Positions 43,208-52,263 are shown, counted from the stretch's first letter. The stretch is 64,000 nucleotides of DNA from Mucilaginibacter yixingensis (GCF_041080815.1 NZ_CP160205.1:4650001-4714000), one strand, 5' to 3'. Translations and numbers: made by a program. The notes: generated by a model from the letters alone, not told the origin.

Positions 43208-43239
43208 TTGGTGCCTCAAGCGGATTTTTATTAGTTTTG
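43208..43239 (+). promoter_or_regulatory. Candidate promoter of pigment block 1 (TTG-N21-TAGTTTTG)
   Basis: TAGTTTTG (43232-43239) matches TAnnTTTG and ends 20 bp before the acpS ATG. A TTG 21 bp further upstream (43208-43210) is a reasonable -33 half. Confidence 0.5.
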
Positions 43240-43259
43240 AGTTTACCTGAAAAATAAAA

Positions 43260-43637
43260 ATGATATACGGCCTGGGCACAGATCTGGTTGACGTTGAGCG
43301 CATAGCAGAAAAGATAAAAAGATCGGAAGGCTTTAAAGAACTCATATTTTCTGCCGCCGAGATTGATTACTGCGAAGCCAAGACGCACCGGTTTGAGCAC
43401 TACGCCGCACGCTTTGCCGCCAAAGAAGCTTTTTTTAAAGCGCTGGGCACCGGCTGGCTAAGCGGCACGGCTTTTAATCAAATACAAATAACACATAACA
43501 CCGATGGCAGGCCCGCTTTGGAACTGAGCGCCGAGACTAAAGCAACCATTGCCGCAATTGGTGAATTTAATATACATGTATCGCTATCGCACACCAAAAC
43601 GGTGGCGACGGCTACTGTAATACTGGAAACAAGATGA
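43260..43637 (+). CDS. acpS: Holo-ACP synthase (4'-phosphopantetheinyl transferase)
   Basis: The 125-residue protein has the AcpS motifs GTDLVDVERI near the N terminus and FAAKEAFFKALGTG, which bind magnesium and coenzyme A. It transfers the phosphopantetheine arm to the serine of acyl carrier proteins. The neighbourhood suggests the cluster's own ACPs are its main substrates, though it may also serve fatty-acid synthesis. It is the first gene of block 1; its TGA overlaps the next ATG (ATGA). Confidence 0.93.
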   Translation: MIYGLGTDLVDVERIAEKIKRSEGFKELIFSAAEIDYCEAKTHRFEHYAARFAAKEAFFKALGTGWLSGTAFNQIQITHNTDGRPALELSAETKATIAAIGEFNIHVSLSHTKTVATATVILETR

Positions 43638-44923
43638 TCACAACCGGGACCACATCCCTCCTGCCACCCGAAATTGCGGCCGTGCAGGAAAATAGACTAA
43701 AAGAGCTGCTGCAATATCTTGCTGCAAACTCGCCCTATTATAAAAGGATCTTTGCTGAACAGGGAGTAGATATCTCCCGCATTCAGCAACTGAGCGATCT
43801 GCCATTACTGCCCCTTACTACCAAGGATGATCTGCAGCGCCATAACATGGACTTTTTGTGTGTTGCCCCCGAGCAGGTGATTGAATATAGCACCACCTCG
43901 GGCACACTGGGCAGCCCGGTGACCATCGCGCTGACCGAGAACGACTTGCAACGCCTGGCCGACAACGAATACCGCTCATTCCTCCAAACTGAAAGCACCG
44001 CCGTCGACACCTGGCAACTGATGCTAACGCTGGACAGGCAGTTTATGGCGGGCATGGCCTACTACGCAGGCTTGCGGCAAATGGGTGCAGGCGTGATCAG
44101 GCTGGGACCGGGCGTTCCGTCGTTACAGCTAGAGATGATTAAAAGACTGAAGCCAACGGGTATTGTAGCTGTGCCATCGTTCATCCTCAAGCTGATTAAT
44201 TATGCGGCGGCCAATAACATCGATATCAACTCAACATCGGTTAAAAAGGCCCTTTGCATTGGCGAGAACATTCGCAATGCCGATTTTTCTTACAACATTC
44301 TTGGGCGCAAAATAACCGATGCCTGGAACATTCAACTGTATTCTACTTATGCCTCTACCGAAATGCAGACGGCTTTTACAGAGTGCAGCCACGGCAACGG
44401 CGGCCACTTGCAGCCAGACCTGCTGATTATTGAGCTTTTAGACGACAACGATCAGCCTGTCGGTGCCAATACCCCTGGCGAACTGACCATCACTACCCTG
44501 GGTGTGGAAGGCATGCCGCTGCTGCGCTATAAAACCGGCGATATCTGCACATATACTGATGAGCCTTGCGCCTGCGGACTAAAATCGCCGCGCTTGTCGC
44601 CTATTCTGGGTCGTAAGAAACAGATGATCAAGTTTAAGGGAACTACGCTGTACCCGCCAGCCTTGTTCGATCTGCTGAACGAGCGCGAGGAGATCCTGGA
44701 TTACGTGGTAGAAGTGTACGCAAACGATGTTGGCCTGGATGAGGTATCGCTCTACATTGTGCCTATTGATGATAGCGAGGAATGCGATCATCGCATTCGC
44801 GCTTATTTACAGGCAAGGTTGCGTGTTAGTCCGCATATTAAGTATGTGGCGGCAGACGAGCTACAAAAAATCATGTTTCCTGAAACATCCCGCAAGGCTT
44901 TGAAGTTTATAGACCGCAGGTAG
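43634..44923 (+). CDS. Phenylacetate-CoA-ligase-like adenylating enzyme
   Basis: The 429-residue protein contains the ANL P-loop YSTTSGTLGSP (residues 85-95), the motif YASTEMQ, and RYKTGDI. Length and motif style match the PaaK/CapK group. In a cluster with tyrosine ammonia-lyase it most likely activates p-coumaric acid as the AMP ester and loads it on CoA or ACP. It is coupled to acpS by a 4-bp overlap; a 239-bp gap with a dispersed repeat separates it from the TAL gene. Confidence 0.85.
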   Translation: MITTGTTSLLPPEIAAVQENRLKELLQYLAANSPYYKRIFAEQGVDISRIQQLSDLPLLPLTTKDDLQRHNMDFLCVAPEQVIEYSTTSGTLGSPVTIALTENDLQRLADNEYRSFLQTESTAVDTWQLMLTLDRQFMAGMAYYAGLRQMGAGVIRLGPGVPSLQLEMIKRLKPTGIVAVPSFILKLINYAAANNIDINSTSVKKALCIGENIRNADFSYNILGRKITDAWNIQLYSTYASTEMQTAFTECSHGNGGHLQPDLLIIELLDDNDQPVGANTPGELTITTLGVEGMPLLRYKTGDICTYTDEPCACGLKSPRLSPILGRKKQMIKFKGTTLYPPALFDLLNEREEILDYVVEVYANDVGLDEVSLYIVPIDDSEECDHRIRAYLQARLRVSPHIKYVAADELQKIMFPETSRKALKFIDRR

Positions 44924-44970
44924 TAAATAATGCAGGGAAATCGTTTTTAACTTTTTTGTAATCAAAACAG

Positions 44971-45060
44971 GTCATCCCGAACTTGTTTCGGGAACCCATC
45001 AAGCCTGGCAACCAAGACGGTCTGCTTGCATGTGGGGTGCTGAAACAAGTTCAGCATGAC
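44971..45060. repeat. GAACTTGTTTC inverted repeat, copy 3
   Basis: The left small hairpin is TCCCGAA/TTCGGGA (44975-44993) and the right is TGCTGAA/TTCAGCA (45038-45056). The right arm has a G-C to A-T style change on both sides of its stem, so it is still perfectly paired. This copy sits inside the pigment cluster, in the gap between the ligase and the TAL gene. Confidence 0.9.
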
Positions 45061-45162
45061 TTTTAGGTTAAAAAGTGATTTCCCTGGTAAATGCCGCACC
45101 AAGTGCGGTAAGCTCTGCATATTTTTATACATTTACCCGGATAAAATCAACTTAAAGTATCT

Positions 45163-46713
45163 ATGATCAATATCGGCCGCAGTCCGCTTTCGGTTTCGCA
45201 ACTCGCCCGTATAGTGTTTGAAAATGAAGAGATCGTCATTGACGAGGATGTGTTAAACGAGGTTGATGTTAATCACCAGTTTCTTCAAAAATTTTCTCAA
45301 AATAAGCTTATTTACGGCATCAATACCGGTTTTGGGCCAATGGCACAATACAAGGTAAGTCAGGATAGCCTGATGCAGCTGCAGTATAACCTCATCCGCA
45401 GCCACTCATCCGGCAGTGGCAAATTAATAGAGCCCGCGCTTTGCCGCGCTTTAATGGTAGCCCGTTTAGGCAGCCTGATTCAGGCGCGTTCAGGTGTTCA
45501 TCCTGAGATTATTGAACTGATTGCCCTGCTCATCAACAAAAATATTTTGCCTTGCATTTTTGAACATGGTGGCGTTGGCGCCAGCGGCGACCTGGTGCAG
45601 CTGGCTCACCTGGGCTTGATGCTGATAGGCGAAGGCGAAGTGCACTATCAAAACGCTATCCGCCCAGCGGCCGAAGTGTTTGCAGAGAACAACATCAAAC
45701 CATTGAGCATCCACGTGCGCGAAGGTCTGGCTATCCTGAACGGCACATCGGCCATGACGGGTATTGGCTGTTTGAACATTGCCAAATCTCAGACTCTAAT
45801 TAGCTGGGGCATCATGCTATCGGCATTGACCAACGAAGTGGTTGAAGCTTATAACGATCATTTCTCTACCGAACTAAACGTGGTGAAACATCACACAGGC
45901 CAACTAAAAGTAGCCGCGCTGATGCAACATGCGCTGGAAGGCAGCCAAATGATCCGCGACAGATCTGAGCACTTATATAATCCGGACAATATCGGTCATG
46001 ATGTGTTTGAAGACAAAGTGCAGGAGTACTACTCGCTGCGCTGCGTAACCCAAATATTGGGCCCTGTTTATGACACCATTGCCCACGCCGAAAAAATACT
46101 GACTGAGGAACTGAACTCGGTAAACGACAATCCGGTGGTTGACCACGTGAACCATAACGTGTTCCACGGCGGCAACTTCCACGGCGATTATGTATCGCTG
46201 GAGATGGATAAACTTAAAATTGCCATCACCCGCGTATCTATGCTGGCCGAGCGTCAGCTGAACTACCTGCTTAATAACAAGCTGAACCAGAAATTCCCAC
46301 CGTTCGTTAACATGGGCGTACTGGGCTTAAACTTTGGCATGCAGGGCATCCAGTTTACCGCGGTATCTACCGTGGCCGAGAACCAGACCCTGTCATTCCC
46401 GATGTATGTACATAGCATCCCGAACAATAACGACAATCAGGACATTGTGAGCATGGGCACCAACGGCGCGTTGTTAACCAAAAAGGTGATTGACAATAGC
46501 TTTGAAGTACTGGCCATTCAACTGATGACCATTGTACAGGCAGTTGATTACCTGGAGTGCCAAACATCGCTTTCGCCGTTATCAGCCAAAGTTTATCATG
46601 AAGTTCGCGCTATCTTCCCTGCGTTTAAAGAAGATCAGCCGCGCTACAAAGAGCAACGCCTCGTGCGGGAATACATGGAAGCCCATGCACCTTTAAAAGC
46701 ATTTGAGGCATGA
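45163..46713 (+). CDS. Tyrosine ammonia-lyase (aromatic amino-acid lyase)
   Basis: The 516-residue protein carries the MIO-forming triad A140-S141-G142 in GGVGASGDLVQLAHL, catalytic Y51 in YGINTGFGPMAQY, and the selectivity loop NLIRSHSSGSGK with S80-H81. That loop matches the form described for the selective TAL of Flavobacterium johnsoniae, so tyrosine to p-coumarate is the likely reaction. The product would be the aryl starter of the polyene. The TGA overlaps the FabG start by an ATGA junction. Histidine as substrate is less likely but possible. Confidence 0.9.
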   Translation: MINIGRSPLSVSQLARIVFENEEIVIDEDVLNEVDVNHQFLQKFSQNKLIYGINTGFGPMAQYKVSQDSLMQLQYNLIRSHSSGSGKLIEPALCRALMVARLGSLIQARSGVHPEIIELIALLINKNILPCIFEHGGVGASGDLVQLAHLGLMLIGEGEVHYQNAIRPAAEVFAENNIKPLSIHVREGLAILNGTSAMTGIGCLNIAKSQTLISWGIMLSALTNEVVEAYNDHFSTELNVVKHHTGQLKVAALMQHALEGSQMIRDRSEHLYNPDNIGHDVFEDKVQEYYSLRCVTQILGPVYDTIAHAEKILTEELNSVNDNPVVDHVNHNVFHGGNFHGDYVSLEMDKLKIAITRVSMLAERQLNYLLNNKLNQKFPPFVNMGVLGLNFGMQGIQFTAVSTVAENQTLSFPMYVHSIPNNNDNQDIVSMGTNGALLTKKVIDNSFEVLAIQLMTIVQAVDYLECQTSLSPLSAKVYHEVRAIFPAFKEDQPRYKEQRLVREYMEAHAPLKAFEA

Positions 46714-47438
46714 AGTGTGCACTGGTAACCGGCGGTTCAAGAGGCATAGGCCGAGCCATTTGTTTGGAACTGGCGCGCGAGGGCTATTACGTCCTCATTA
46801 ACTATAAAAGCAACGCCCAGGCGGCCGAAGAAACGCTTGCACAATTAACCGAAGCAGGTGGCGCAGGTGAGCTGATCCCTTTTGATATTGCCGACGCAGC
46901 TCAGGTAAAAACCATATTAGGCGATTGGCTGACCGCCAACGCCGATAAACAAATAGCCATTCTGGTAAACAACGCAGGTATCCGCGAAGACAGTCTGCTG
47001 GCTTGGATGGAGGCGGAGCAATGGCACCGGGTGATCAATACCAACCTGGATAGTTTTTTTTATACCACCCAATTGGTGCTGGGCCACATGCTCACCAACC
47101 GCTACGGCCGCATTGTCAACGTGGTTTCGTTATCCGGATTAAAGGGACACGCCGGACAGGCCAATTACTCGGCAGCAAAGGCCGGGGTTATTGGGGCAAC
47201 TAAGTCATTAGCGCAGGAAGTAGGCCGACAAGGCATTACGGTTAACGCCGTTGCGCCGGGCTTTATCAAAACCGATATGACGGCCGACCTGGACGAGAAA
47301 GAACTCCAAAAACTGATCCCCATAAAACGTTTCGGCCAGGCCGAAGAAGTGGCACATGCCGTGGCCTTTCTGGCATCGCCGAAGGCCAGCTATATTACAG
47401 GGCAGGTGCTGTCTGTAAACGGCGGCTTATATACCTAA
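46710..47438 (+). CDS. 3-oxoacyl-ACP reductase-like SDR (FabG type)
   Basis: The 242-residue short-chain dehydrogenase has the NADPH motif VTGGSRGIGRAI, the NNAGI motif, catalytic Tyr/Lys in NYSAAKAG and the C-terminal YITGQVLSVNGG. It should reduce the 3-keto group formed after each condensation. It is tightly coupled between the TAL gene and the dehydratase gene (2-bp gap). Confidence 0.92.
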   Translation: MKCALVTGGSRGIGRAICLELAREGYYVLINYKSNAQAAEETLAQLTEAGGAGELIPFDIADAAQVKTILGDWLTANADKQIAILVNNAGIREDSLLAWMEAEQWHRVINTNLDSFFYTTQLVLGHMLTNRYGRIVNVVSLSGLKGHAGQANYSAAKAGVIGATKSLAQEVGRQGITVNAVAPGFIKTDMTADLDEKELQKLIPIKRFGQAEEVAHAVAFLASPKASYITGQVLSVNGGLYT

Positions 47439-47440
47439 CA

Positions 47441-47878
47441 ATGATGATGCAGTTACCTGTAACAGATATTGCCCCGTTAATTCCGCAAAAGCAACCTTTT
47501 GTGCTCATCAGCGAGTTACTATATGCCGACGAACAGTTAACTCGAACGAGTTTTACCATCCCCAAAGGACATGTAATGGTCACTAACGGCCAACTAACCG
47601 AAGGCGGATTACTAGAAAACATTGCACAGACCGCAGCCGCCAGTGCCGGTTTCATCGCTATCAATTCAGGACGAGCTGTGCAGGAAGGCTACATCGCGGC
47701 AGCAAAGAATTTTGAAGTTTTTAGCCTGCCCAAAGTTGGCGACACCCTGATAACCGAGGTAACGATGCTGGAAAGCCTGGGCGGGATGAACATCATTTCG
47801 GGCAGAGTGACTAAAGGCGAAGAACTACTTGCTCAATGCGAATTACGAATTATGCTGAAAGAGGAGACCGCAGGATGA
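47441..47878 (+). CDS. Hotdog-fold dehydratase lacking the HFPG motif
   Basis: The 145-residue protein starts with the FabZ-like opening (PLIPQKQPFVLIS), but the usual HFPGxPVMPG region reads IPKGHVMVTNGQLTEGGLLENIAQT. A histidine (KGHV) and a glutamate (LLENIAQ) are present at roughly the right spacing, so catalysis is plausible. This form resembles the ApeP-type dehydratases of aryl polyene clusters. Its TGA overlaps the following KS ATG. Confidence 0.8.
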   Translation: MMMQLPVTDIAPLIPQKQPFVLISELLYADEQLTRTSFTIPKGHVMVTNGQLTEGGLLENIAQTAAASAGFIAINSGRAVQEGYIAAAKNFEVFSLPKVGDTLITEVTMLESLGGMNIISGRVTKGEELLAQCELRIMLKEETAG

Positions 47879-48996
47879 AAGACGTTTTTGTAATTGGCGA
47901 CAACCTGCTCACCCCGCTTGGCGCAACAACCGCCGGAAATTTTGAGCAGCTAAAAAATGGCGCAACCGGCGTTAAAGTTTATAACGATGCCGGCATTTCT
48001 GCCCAAACATTTGCAGCGTCAATGTTTCCGGCTGATGCTTATGCCGATAATCAACAATACACCAAGTTTGAACAACTGCTTATCGCTTCTATTAGCGATG
48101 CGCTGAACCATACCGGTATCGACCCAAAGCGTACCGATACCATACTGATTTTATCCAGTACCAAGGGAAATATCACCCTGTTGCAGGATGGCGACTACAG
48201 CCCTGAACGATTGAAACGGGCATCGCTCCATCATTCGGCGGCGTTGATCAAGGCTCATTTTGGCTTTGTGCATCAGCCTATATTTATCTCCAGCGCCTGT
48301 ATCTCGGGCCTGTCGGCTATCCTGACGGGGGCAAGATTAATCAATGCCGGGCGTTATAAAAATGCAGTAGTTGCCGGGGCCGATGTGGTGTCGCGCTTCG
48401 TGGTGACGGGCTTTCAATCGTTCCAGGCGTTAAGCGCTGCACAATGTCGCCCGTTTGATCGTGATCGTACCGGCATTAACCTGGGCGAAGGCGCAGCAAC
48501 TGTTATCCTTTCGGCAGAAAGTAAATCAACAACTGATATTAAAGTTGCTGGCGGCAGTTTAAGTGACGATGCCAACCACATCTCCGGTCCGTCGCGTACG
48601 GGCGAGGAACTGGGTACGGCCATCAAACAAGCGCTGCAAGAAGCTGTTTTACAACCGGGAGATATAGACATGATCTCGGCCCACGGCACGGCCACCGTTT
48701 TCAATGATGAAATGGAAGCATCGGCCATTAACTACGCCGGTCTGGCTGATGTGCCGCTGAATAGTTTGAAAGGCTATTATGGCCACACACTCGGCGCTGC
48801 CGGATTGGTTGAGGCGGTGATATCGATGCAAAGTATGCAGCAGGGCATTATCATCCCAACACCGGGCTTTAGTAACCTGGGGACAAAGCCGGTTAATGTG
48901 GCCAGTCAATTGTTATATCAGCCGGTTAACCGGGTATTAAAAACGGCCTCGGGCTTTGGCGGTTGCAATGCCGCCCTGATTTTTACCAAACAATAA
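47875..48996 (+). CDS. 3-oxoacyl-ACP synthase (ketosynthase)
   Basis: Using the ATG at 47875, which overlaps the dehydratase stop (ATGA), gives 373 residues. The catalytic triad is complete: C142 in SSACISG, H270 in SAHGTATVF and H304 in GYYGHTLGAAG. It should carry out chain extension on the polyene. The longer frame from 47836 adds residues unlike any KS and overlaps the upstream gene. Confidence 0.88.
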   Translation: MKDVFVIGDNLLTPLGATTAGNFEQLKNGATGVKVYNDAGISAQTFAASMFPADAYADNQQYTKFEQLLIASISDALNHTGIDPKRTDTILILSSTKGNITLLQDGDYSPERLKRASLHHSAALIKAHFGFVHQPIFISSACISGLSAILTGARLINAGRYKNAVVAGADVVSRFVVTGFQSFQALSAAQCRPFDRDRTGINLGEGAATVILSAESKSTTDIKVAGGSLSDDANHISGPSRTGEELGTAIKQALQEAVLQPGDIDMISAHGTATVFNDEMEASAINYAGLADVPLNSLKGYYGHTLGAAGLVEAVISMQSMQQGIIIPTPGFSNLGTKPVNVASQLLYQPVNRVLKTASGFGGCNAALIFTKQ

Positions 48997-48997
48997 T

Positions 48998-49609
48998 TTG
49001 AAAAGCGAATATCAAATATCGGCCAGCTGTATCATCTCCGGCGGTACCATCAGCAAAAATGGCGAAACGTTGTTGAGCAGTACTGAGGGTATCGACGCGT
49101 TTTTGACGGCGGCCTATCATCACCTTGAAGGCAATTATCCTAAATTTTATAAGATGGATAATCTGAGCAAACTGGGTTGGTTGGCTGCAGAAGTGTTGTT
49201 GAAAGACAGTTTTGACAGCGCCCAATATCAGCCCTTTGAGATTGGTGTGGTTTTGGCCAATGCCAACTCCAGCCTGGATGCGGATATGCGTTATATAGAG
49301 AGCATTAAGGAGTTTGCCAGTCCGGCGTTGTTTGTGTACACGCTGCCCAATATTGTGATTGGCGAGATTTGCATCAGGCATAAATTCAAGGGCGAAAATT
49401 TATTTTTTATTCAGCCTGAATTTGATGCCGAAGCCATCGCCACACAGGTAGATTACCTGCTACGCGAGCAAAAACTCACAGCCTGCGTTTGCGGTTGGGC
49501 TGACGTGCTGGGCGCCCATTATAAAGCTGGTTTGTTCTTGGTTGAACAAAGCAACGGAGGCCAACCCTTCAATGCCGAAAACATGAATCGTTTATTTACT
49601 GCTATTTAG
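48998..49609 (+). CDS. Half-size ketosynthase-like protein without active-site residues
   Basis: The 203-residue protein starts at TTG (48998), 1 bp after the KS stop; no suitable ATG exists. Residues about 100-130 (YTLPNIVIGEICIRHKFKG) resemble the region just before the KS cysteine, but the cysteine segment is replaced by FIQPEFDAEAIA and neither histidine motif is present. It aligns with only the first half of a KS. It may be a structural partner for a neighbouring KS, or a vestigial domain. Confidence 0.6.
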   Translation: MKSEYQISASCIISGGTISKNGETLLSSTEGIDAFLTAAYHHLEGNYPKFYKMDNLSKLGWLAAEVLLKDSFDSAQYQPFEIGVVLANANSSLDADMRYIESIKEFASPALFVYTLPNIVIGEICIRHKFKGENLFFIQPEFDAEAIATQVDYLLREQKLTACVCGWADVLGAHYKAGLFLVEQSNGGQPFNAENMNRLFTAI

Positions 49610-49611
49610 AA

Positions 49612-50811
49612 ATGAGCGACAAGATTTACATAGCAGGTTTAGGTGCCATTTGCGCCATTGGCAATACGGCCGATGAATGCCTGACCTCTTTAAAAAAAGG
49701 GCAGGATGGCATTGGCGAACCAAGCTATCTGCGCACGGCGCATGCCGGTGAGATCCCGGTAGCCGAGGTAAAATTGAGTAACACCCAACTGGCTGAAATG
49801 ACCGGGATGCCGACACATACCAGTCGCACAGCATTGTTGAGCATGGTAGCCGCAAAAGCTGCTATAGCGGATGCTGGTTTAGACCTGTCTCCCCTACGCA
49901 CCGGCTTTATCTCTGCCAACACAGTTGGCGGGATGGATAAAAGCGAAGATTTCTTTGCCGATTTCATGACCGATGAACAAGCAGGCGATCTGGCTATGGT
50001 TCGCAACCACGAGTGCGGAAGTGTAACCGAATTAGTGGCCGATCAGTTGGGAATTAAGAACTACGTGACCACCATCAGCACAGCCTGTTCTTCTTCTGCT
50101 AACGCGATTGCACATGCAGCTCGACTAATTAAAGCCGGGATACTGGATGTGGCCATTGCAGGTGGCACCGATGCGCTCACTCGTTTTACGCTGAACGGTT
50201 TTAATACGCTGATGATACTTGACCGTCAGCATTGCCAGCCTTTTGATGAGAACCGTCGCGGGTTGAATCTGGGCGAAGGTGCGGGTTACGTGCTTTTGGC
50301 ATCAGAAAAAATAGCCGCTACGCTAAAGAAACAACCATACGCACAACTAAGTGGCTATGCCAACGCTAACGATGCCTATCACCAAACGGCTTCATCGCCG
50401 GAGGGTACGGGTTCCTACCTGTCCATGTCAAACGCACTGGATCGGGCAGGTTTGCAGCCAGGCGATGTTAGCTATATTAACCTGCATGGTACGGGTACCA
50501 ATAATAATGATCAGTCTGAAGCTACAGCAATTCAGCGTCTGTTTCACCCGCATTTCCCGCCGGTAAGTTCTACCAAATCATTTACGGGACATACACTAGG
50601 TGCCAGCGGTGGCATAGAGGCCGTGTTTTCAGTTCTGGCTATAGCCAACGGATTGGTATTCCCCAACCTGCGTTTGCAGGACGCTATGCAAGGCTTTGAT
50701 TTTTCTCCTGAAAGGGGGTTGTTAACCGGCCAGCAATTGAATCACGTATTGTCAAACTCTTTCGGGTTTGGCGGTAATTGTACATCCTTATTGTTTTCAA
50801 AAGTATCATGA
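49612..50811 (+). CDS. 3-oxoacyl-ACP synthase (ketosynthase), KS of pair A
   Basis: The 399-residue KAS I/II-type enzyme has a complete catalytic set: C159 in STACSSSANAIA, H292 in NLHGTGTNNND and H327 in FTGHTLGASGG. It is followed, with an ATGA overlap, by a cysteine-less KS-like protein. That pairing parallels the KS-alpha/CLF heterodimers of type II polyketide systems and the ApeO/ApeC pair of aryl polyene clusters. Confidence 0.92.
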   Translation: MSDKIYIAGLGAICAIGNTADECLTSLKKGQDGIGEPSYLRTAHAGEIPVAEVKLSNTQLAEMTGMPTHTSRTALLSMVAAKAAIADAGLDLSPLRTGFISANTVGGMDKSEDFFADFMTDEQAGDLAMVRNHECGSVTELVADQLGIKNYVTTISTACSSSANAIAHAARLIKAGILDVAIAGGTDALTRFTLNGFNTLMILDRQHCQPFDENRRGLNLGEGAGYVLLASEKIAATLKKQPYAQLSGYANANDAYHQTASSPEGTGSYLSMSNALDRAGLQPGDVSYINLHGTGTNNNDQSEATAIQRLFHPHFPPVSSTKSFTGHTLGASGGIEAVFSVLAIANGLVFPNLRLQDAMQGFDFSPERGLLTGQQLNHVLSNSFGFGGNCTSLLFSKVS

Positions 50812-51866
50812 GGGCATATATCAGATCGGCATCGGCTATAACGGCACAAAATACTTTTGAACAGGAGCAGCTATTGAGCGACGTGATCAATTATGACACA
50901 GCGCGATTAAAAGCCGTTGAGCCCGATTATAAGCAATACCTGGATCCAAAGGCCATCCGCCGCATGAGCCGGATTGTAAAGATGGGCTTAACCACAGCTA
51001 AAGACGCTCTGCAACAAGCCGCGGTAGACCAACCTGACGCTATTGTAACCGGCACTGCTTATGGTTGCCTGGAAGATACTGGGGTATTTCTGAGAGGGAT
51101 GATCGGTCAACAGGAACAAGATCTGTCGCCAACGGCATTTATCCAGTCGACACACAATACGGTGGGCGCACAGATTGCGCTCAATCTTAAGAGTCATCGC
51201 TATAACAACACTTTTGTACATAAAGGTTTTTCGTTTGAAAACGCGCTGATAGATGCCCTGCTGTTAATGGCTGAAGGCGATGCGCAACAAGTGCTGGCAG
51301 GTGCGATAGATGAACTGACCGACGACAGTTTTAATATTCTGAACCGCTTTGATCTCTATAAAAACGGAGACATCAACACAGCAGTTCTCTACGCAAACCC
51401 ATCTGCCGGGACTATTGCCGGGGAAGGCTCAGCGTTCTTTGTGCTGGGTTCGACACCAAAAGATGGTGATATGTGCGTACTGGACGCGATGGAGATTTTC
51501 TATAATCCTGAAAGTGCGGCAGATGTGCAGCAAAAAATAACTGCTTTCCTGGCAGCACAATCTTTAACATCTGCCGATATTAATGTGGTATTAACCGGCA
51601 AAAATGGAGATGAGAAAACTGATCAGTTCATCGATCAATATACCAACGGCATTTTTGACGGTTCGCAGCTTTGCGCTTACAAACATTTATTCGGCGAGTA
51701 CCCAACAGTATCAGGACCGGCGCTTTGGTTGGGCGCGGAGGTGCTGAAGAAACAGGCTGTTCCAGATGCCTTGGCGGCAAGCACAAACGCACCGTTAAAC
51801 AAACTGCTCCTCATCAATCAATATAAAAACAAGTATTTTTCGCTGATGCTGTTATCGGCCGTTTAA
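50808..51866 (+). CDS. Cysteine-less KS-like protein (chain-length-factor-like), pair A
   Basis: The 352-residue protein (ATG at 50808, overlapping the previous TGA) has a thiolase fold like KS enzymes, with FIQSTHNTVGAQI before the active-site position. The nucleophile region reads VHKGFSFENALIDA and has no cysteine. It is therefore probably the non-catalytic partner of the preceding KS, controlling chain length. A diverged paralogue is encoded at 52377-53417. Confidence 0.85.
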   Translation: MRAYIRSASAITAQNTFEQEQLLSDVINYDTARLKAVEPDYKQYLDPKAIRRMSRIVKMGLTTAKDALQQAAVDQPDAIVTGTAYGCLEDTGVFLRGMIGQQEQDLSPTAFIQSTHNTVGAQIALNLKSHRYNNTFVHKGFSFENALIDALLLMAEGDAQQVLAGAIDELTDDSFNILNRFDLYKNGDINTAVLYANPSAGTIAGEGSAFFVLGSTPKDGDMCVLDAMEIFYNPESAADVQQKITAFLAAQSLTSADINVVLTGKNGDEKTDQFIDQYTNGIFDGSQLCAYKHLFGEYPTVSGPALWLGAEVLKKQAVPDALAASTNAPLNKLLLINQYKNKYFSLMLLSAV

Positions 51867-51869
51867 CCC

Positions 51870-52232
51870 ATGTCTTCAACCCAGCTTTATACCATAGAAA
51901 ATCTGCAAGTTGCCGACGGCAGTATTACAGCAACCGTTGTGCTCAACGCTGCGCACCCTATTTTTGAAGGTCATTTCCCGGGCCAGCCGGTATTGCCGGG
52001 AGCTTGTATGCTGGATATGGTGAAGGCCATTACCTCGGTGGCTCTTGGACAGCAGCTGAGATTGGTAAAGGCGGATAATCTGAAATTTATTACGCCGGTA
52101 GATCCGCTTGTTTCAGGTAAACTACAACTCAACATTACCCATCAGCCCGTAACCAACGGAATAAAAATCAAAGCGACATTAAGCGGCGAAAGCCCTTACA
52201 TGAAGATGGATGGCGTTTTTGATATTGGGTGA
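51870..52232 (+). CDS. 3-hydroxyacyl-ACP dehydratase (FabZ-like, Asp variant)
   Basis: The 120-residue hotdog protein has the motif GHFPGQPVLPGACMLDMVKA. The catalytic histidine H35 is present and the usual glutamate is replaced by D49. The change may alter the catalytic rate or specificity. It is the last gene of block 1, 3 bp after the CLF-like gene, and is followed by a dispersed repeat that separates it from the convergent block 2. Confidence 0.85.
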   Translation: MSSTQLYTIENLQVADGSITATVVLNAAHPIFEGHFPGQPVLPGACMLDMVKAITSVALGQQLRLVKADNLKFITPVDPLVSGKLQLNITHQPVTNGIKIKATLSGESPYMKMDGVFDIG

Positions 52233-52263
52233 TTGAAAGCGGCGTTGTAGTAATTTGCGGCCG

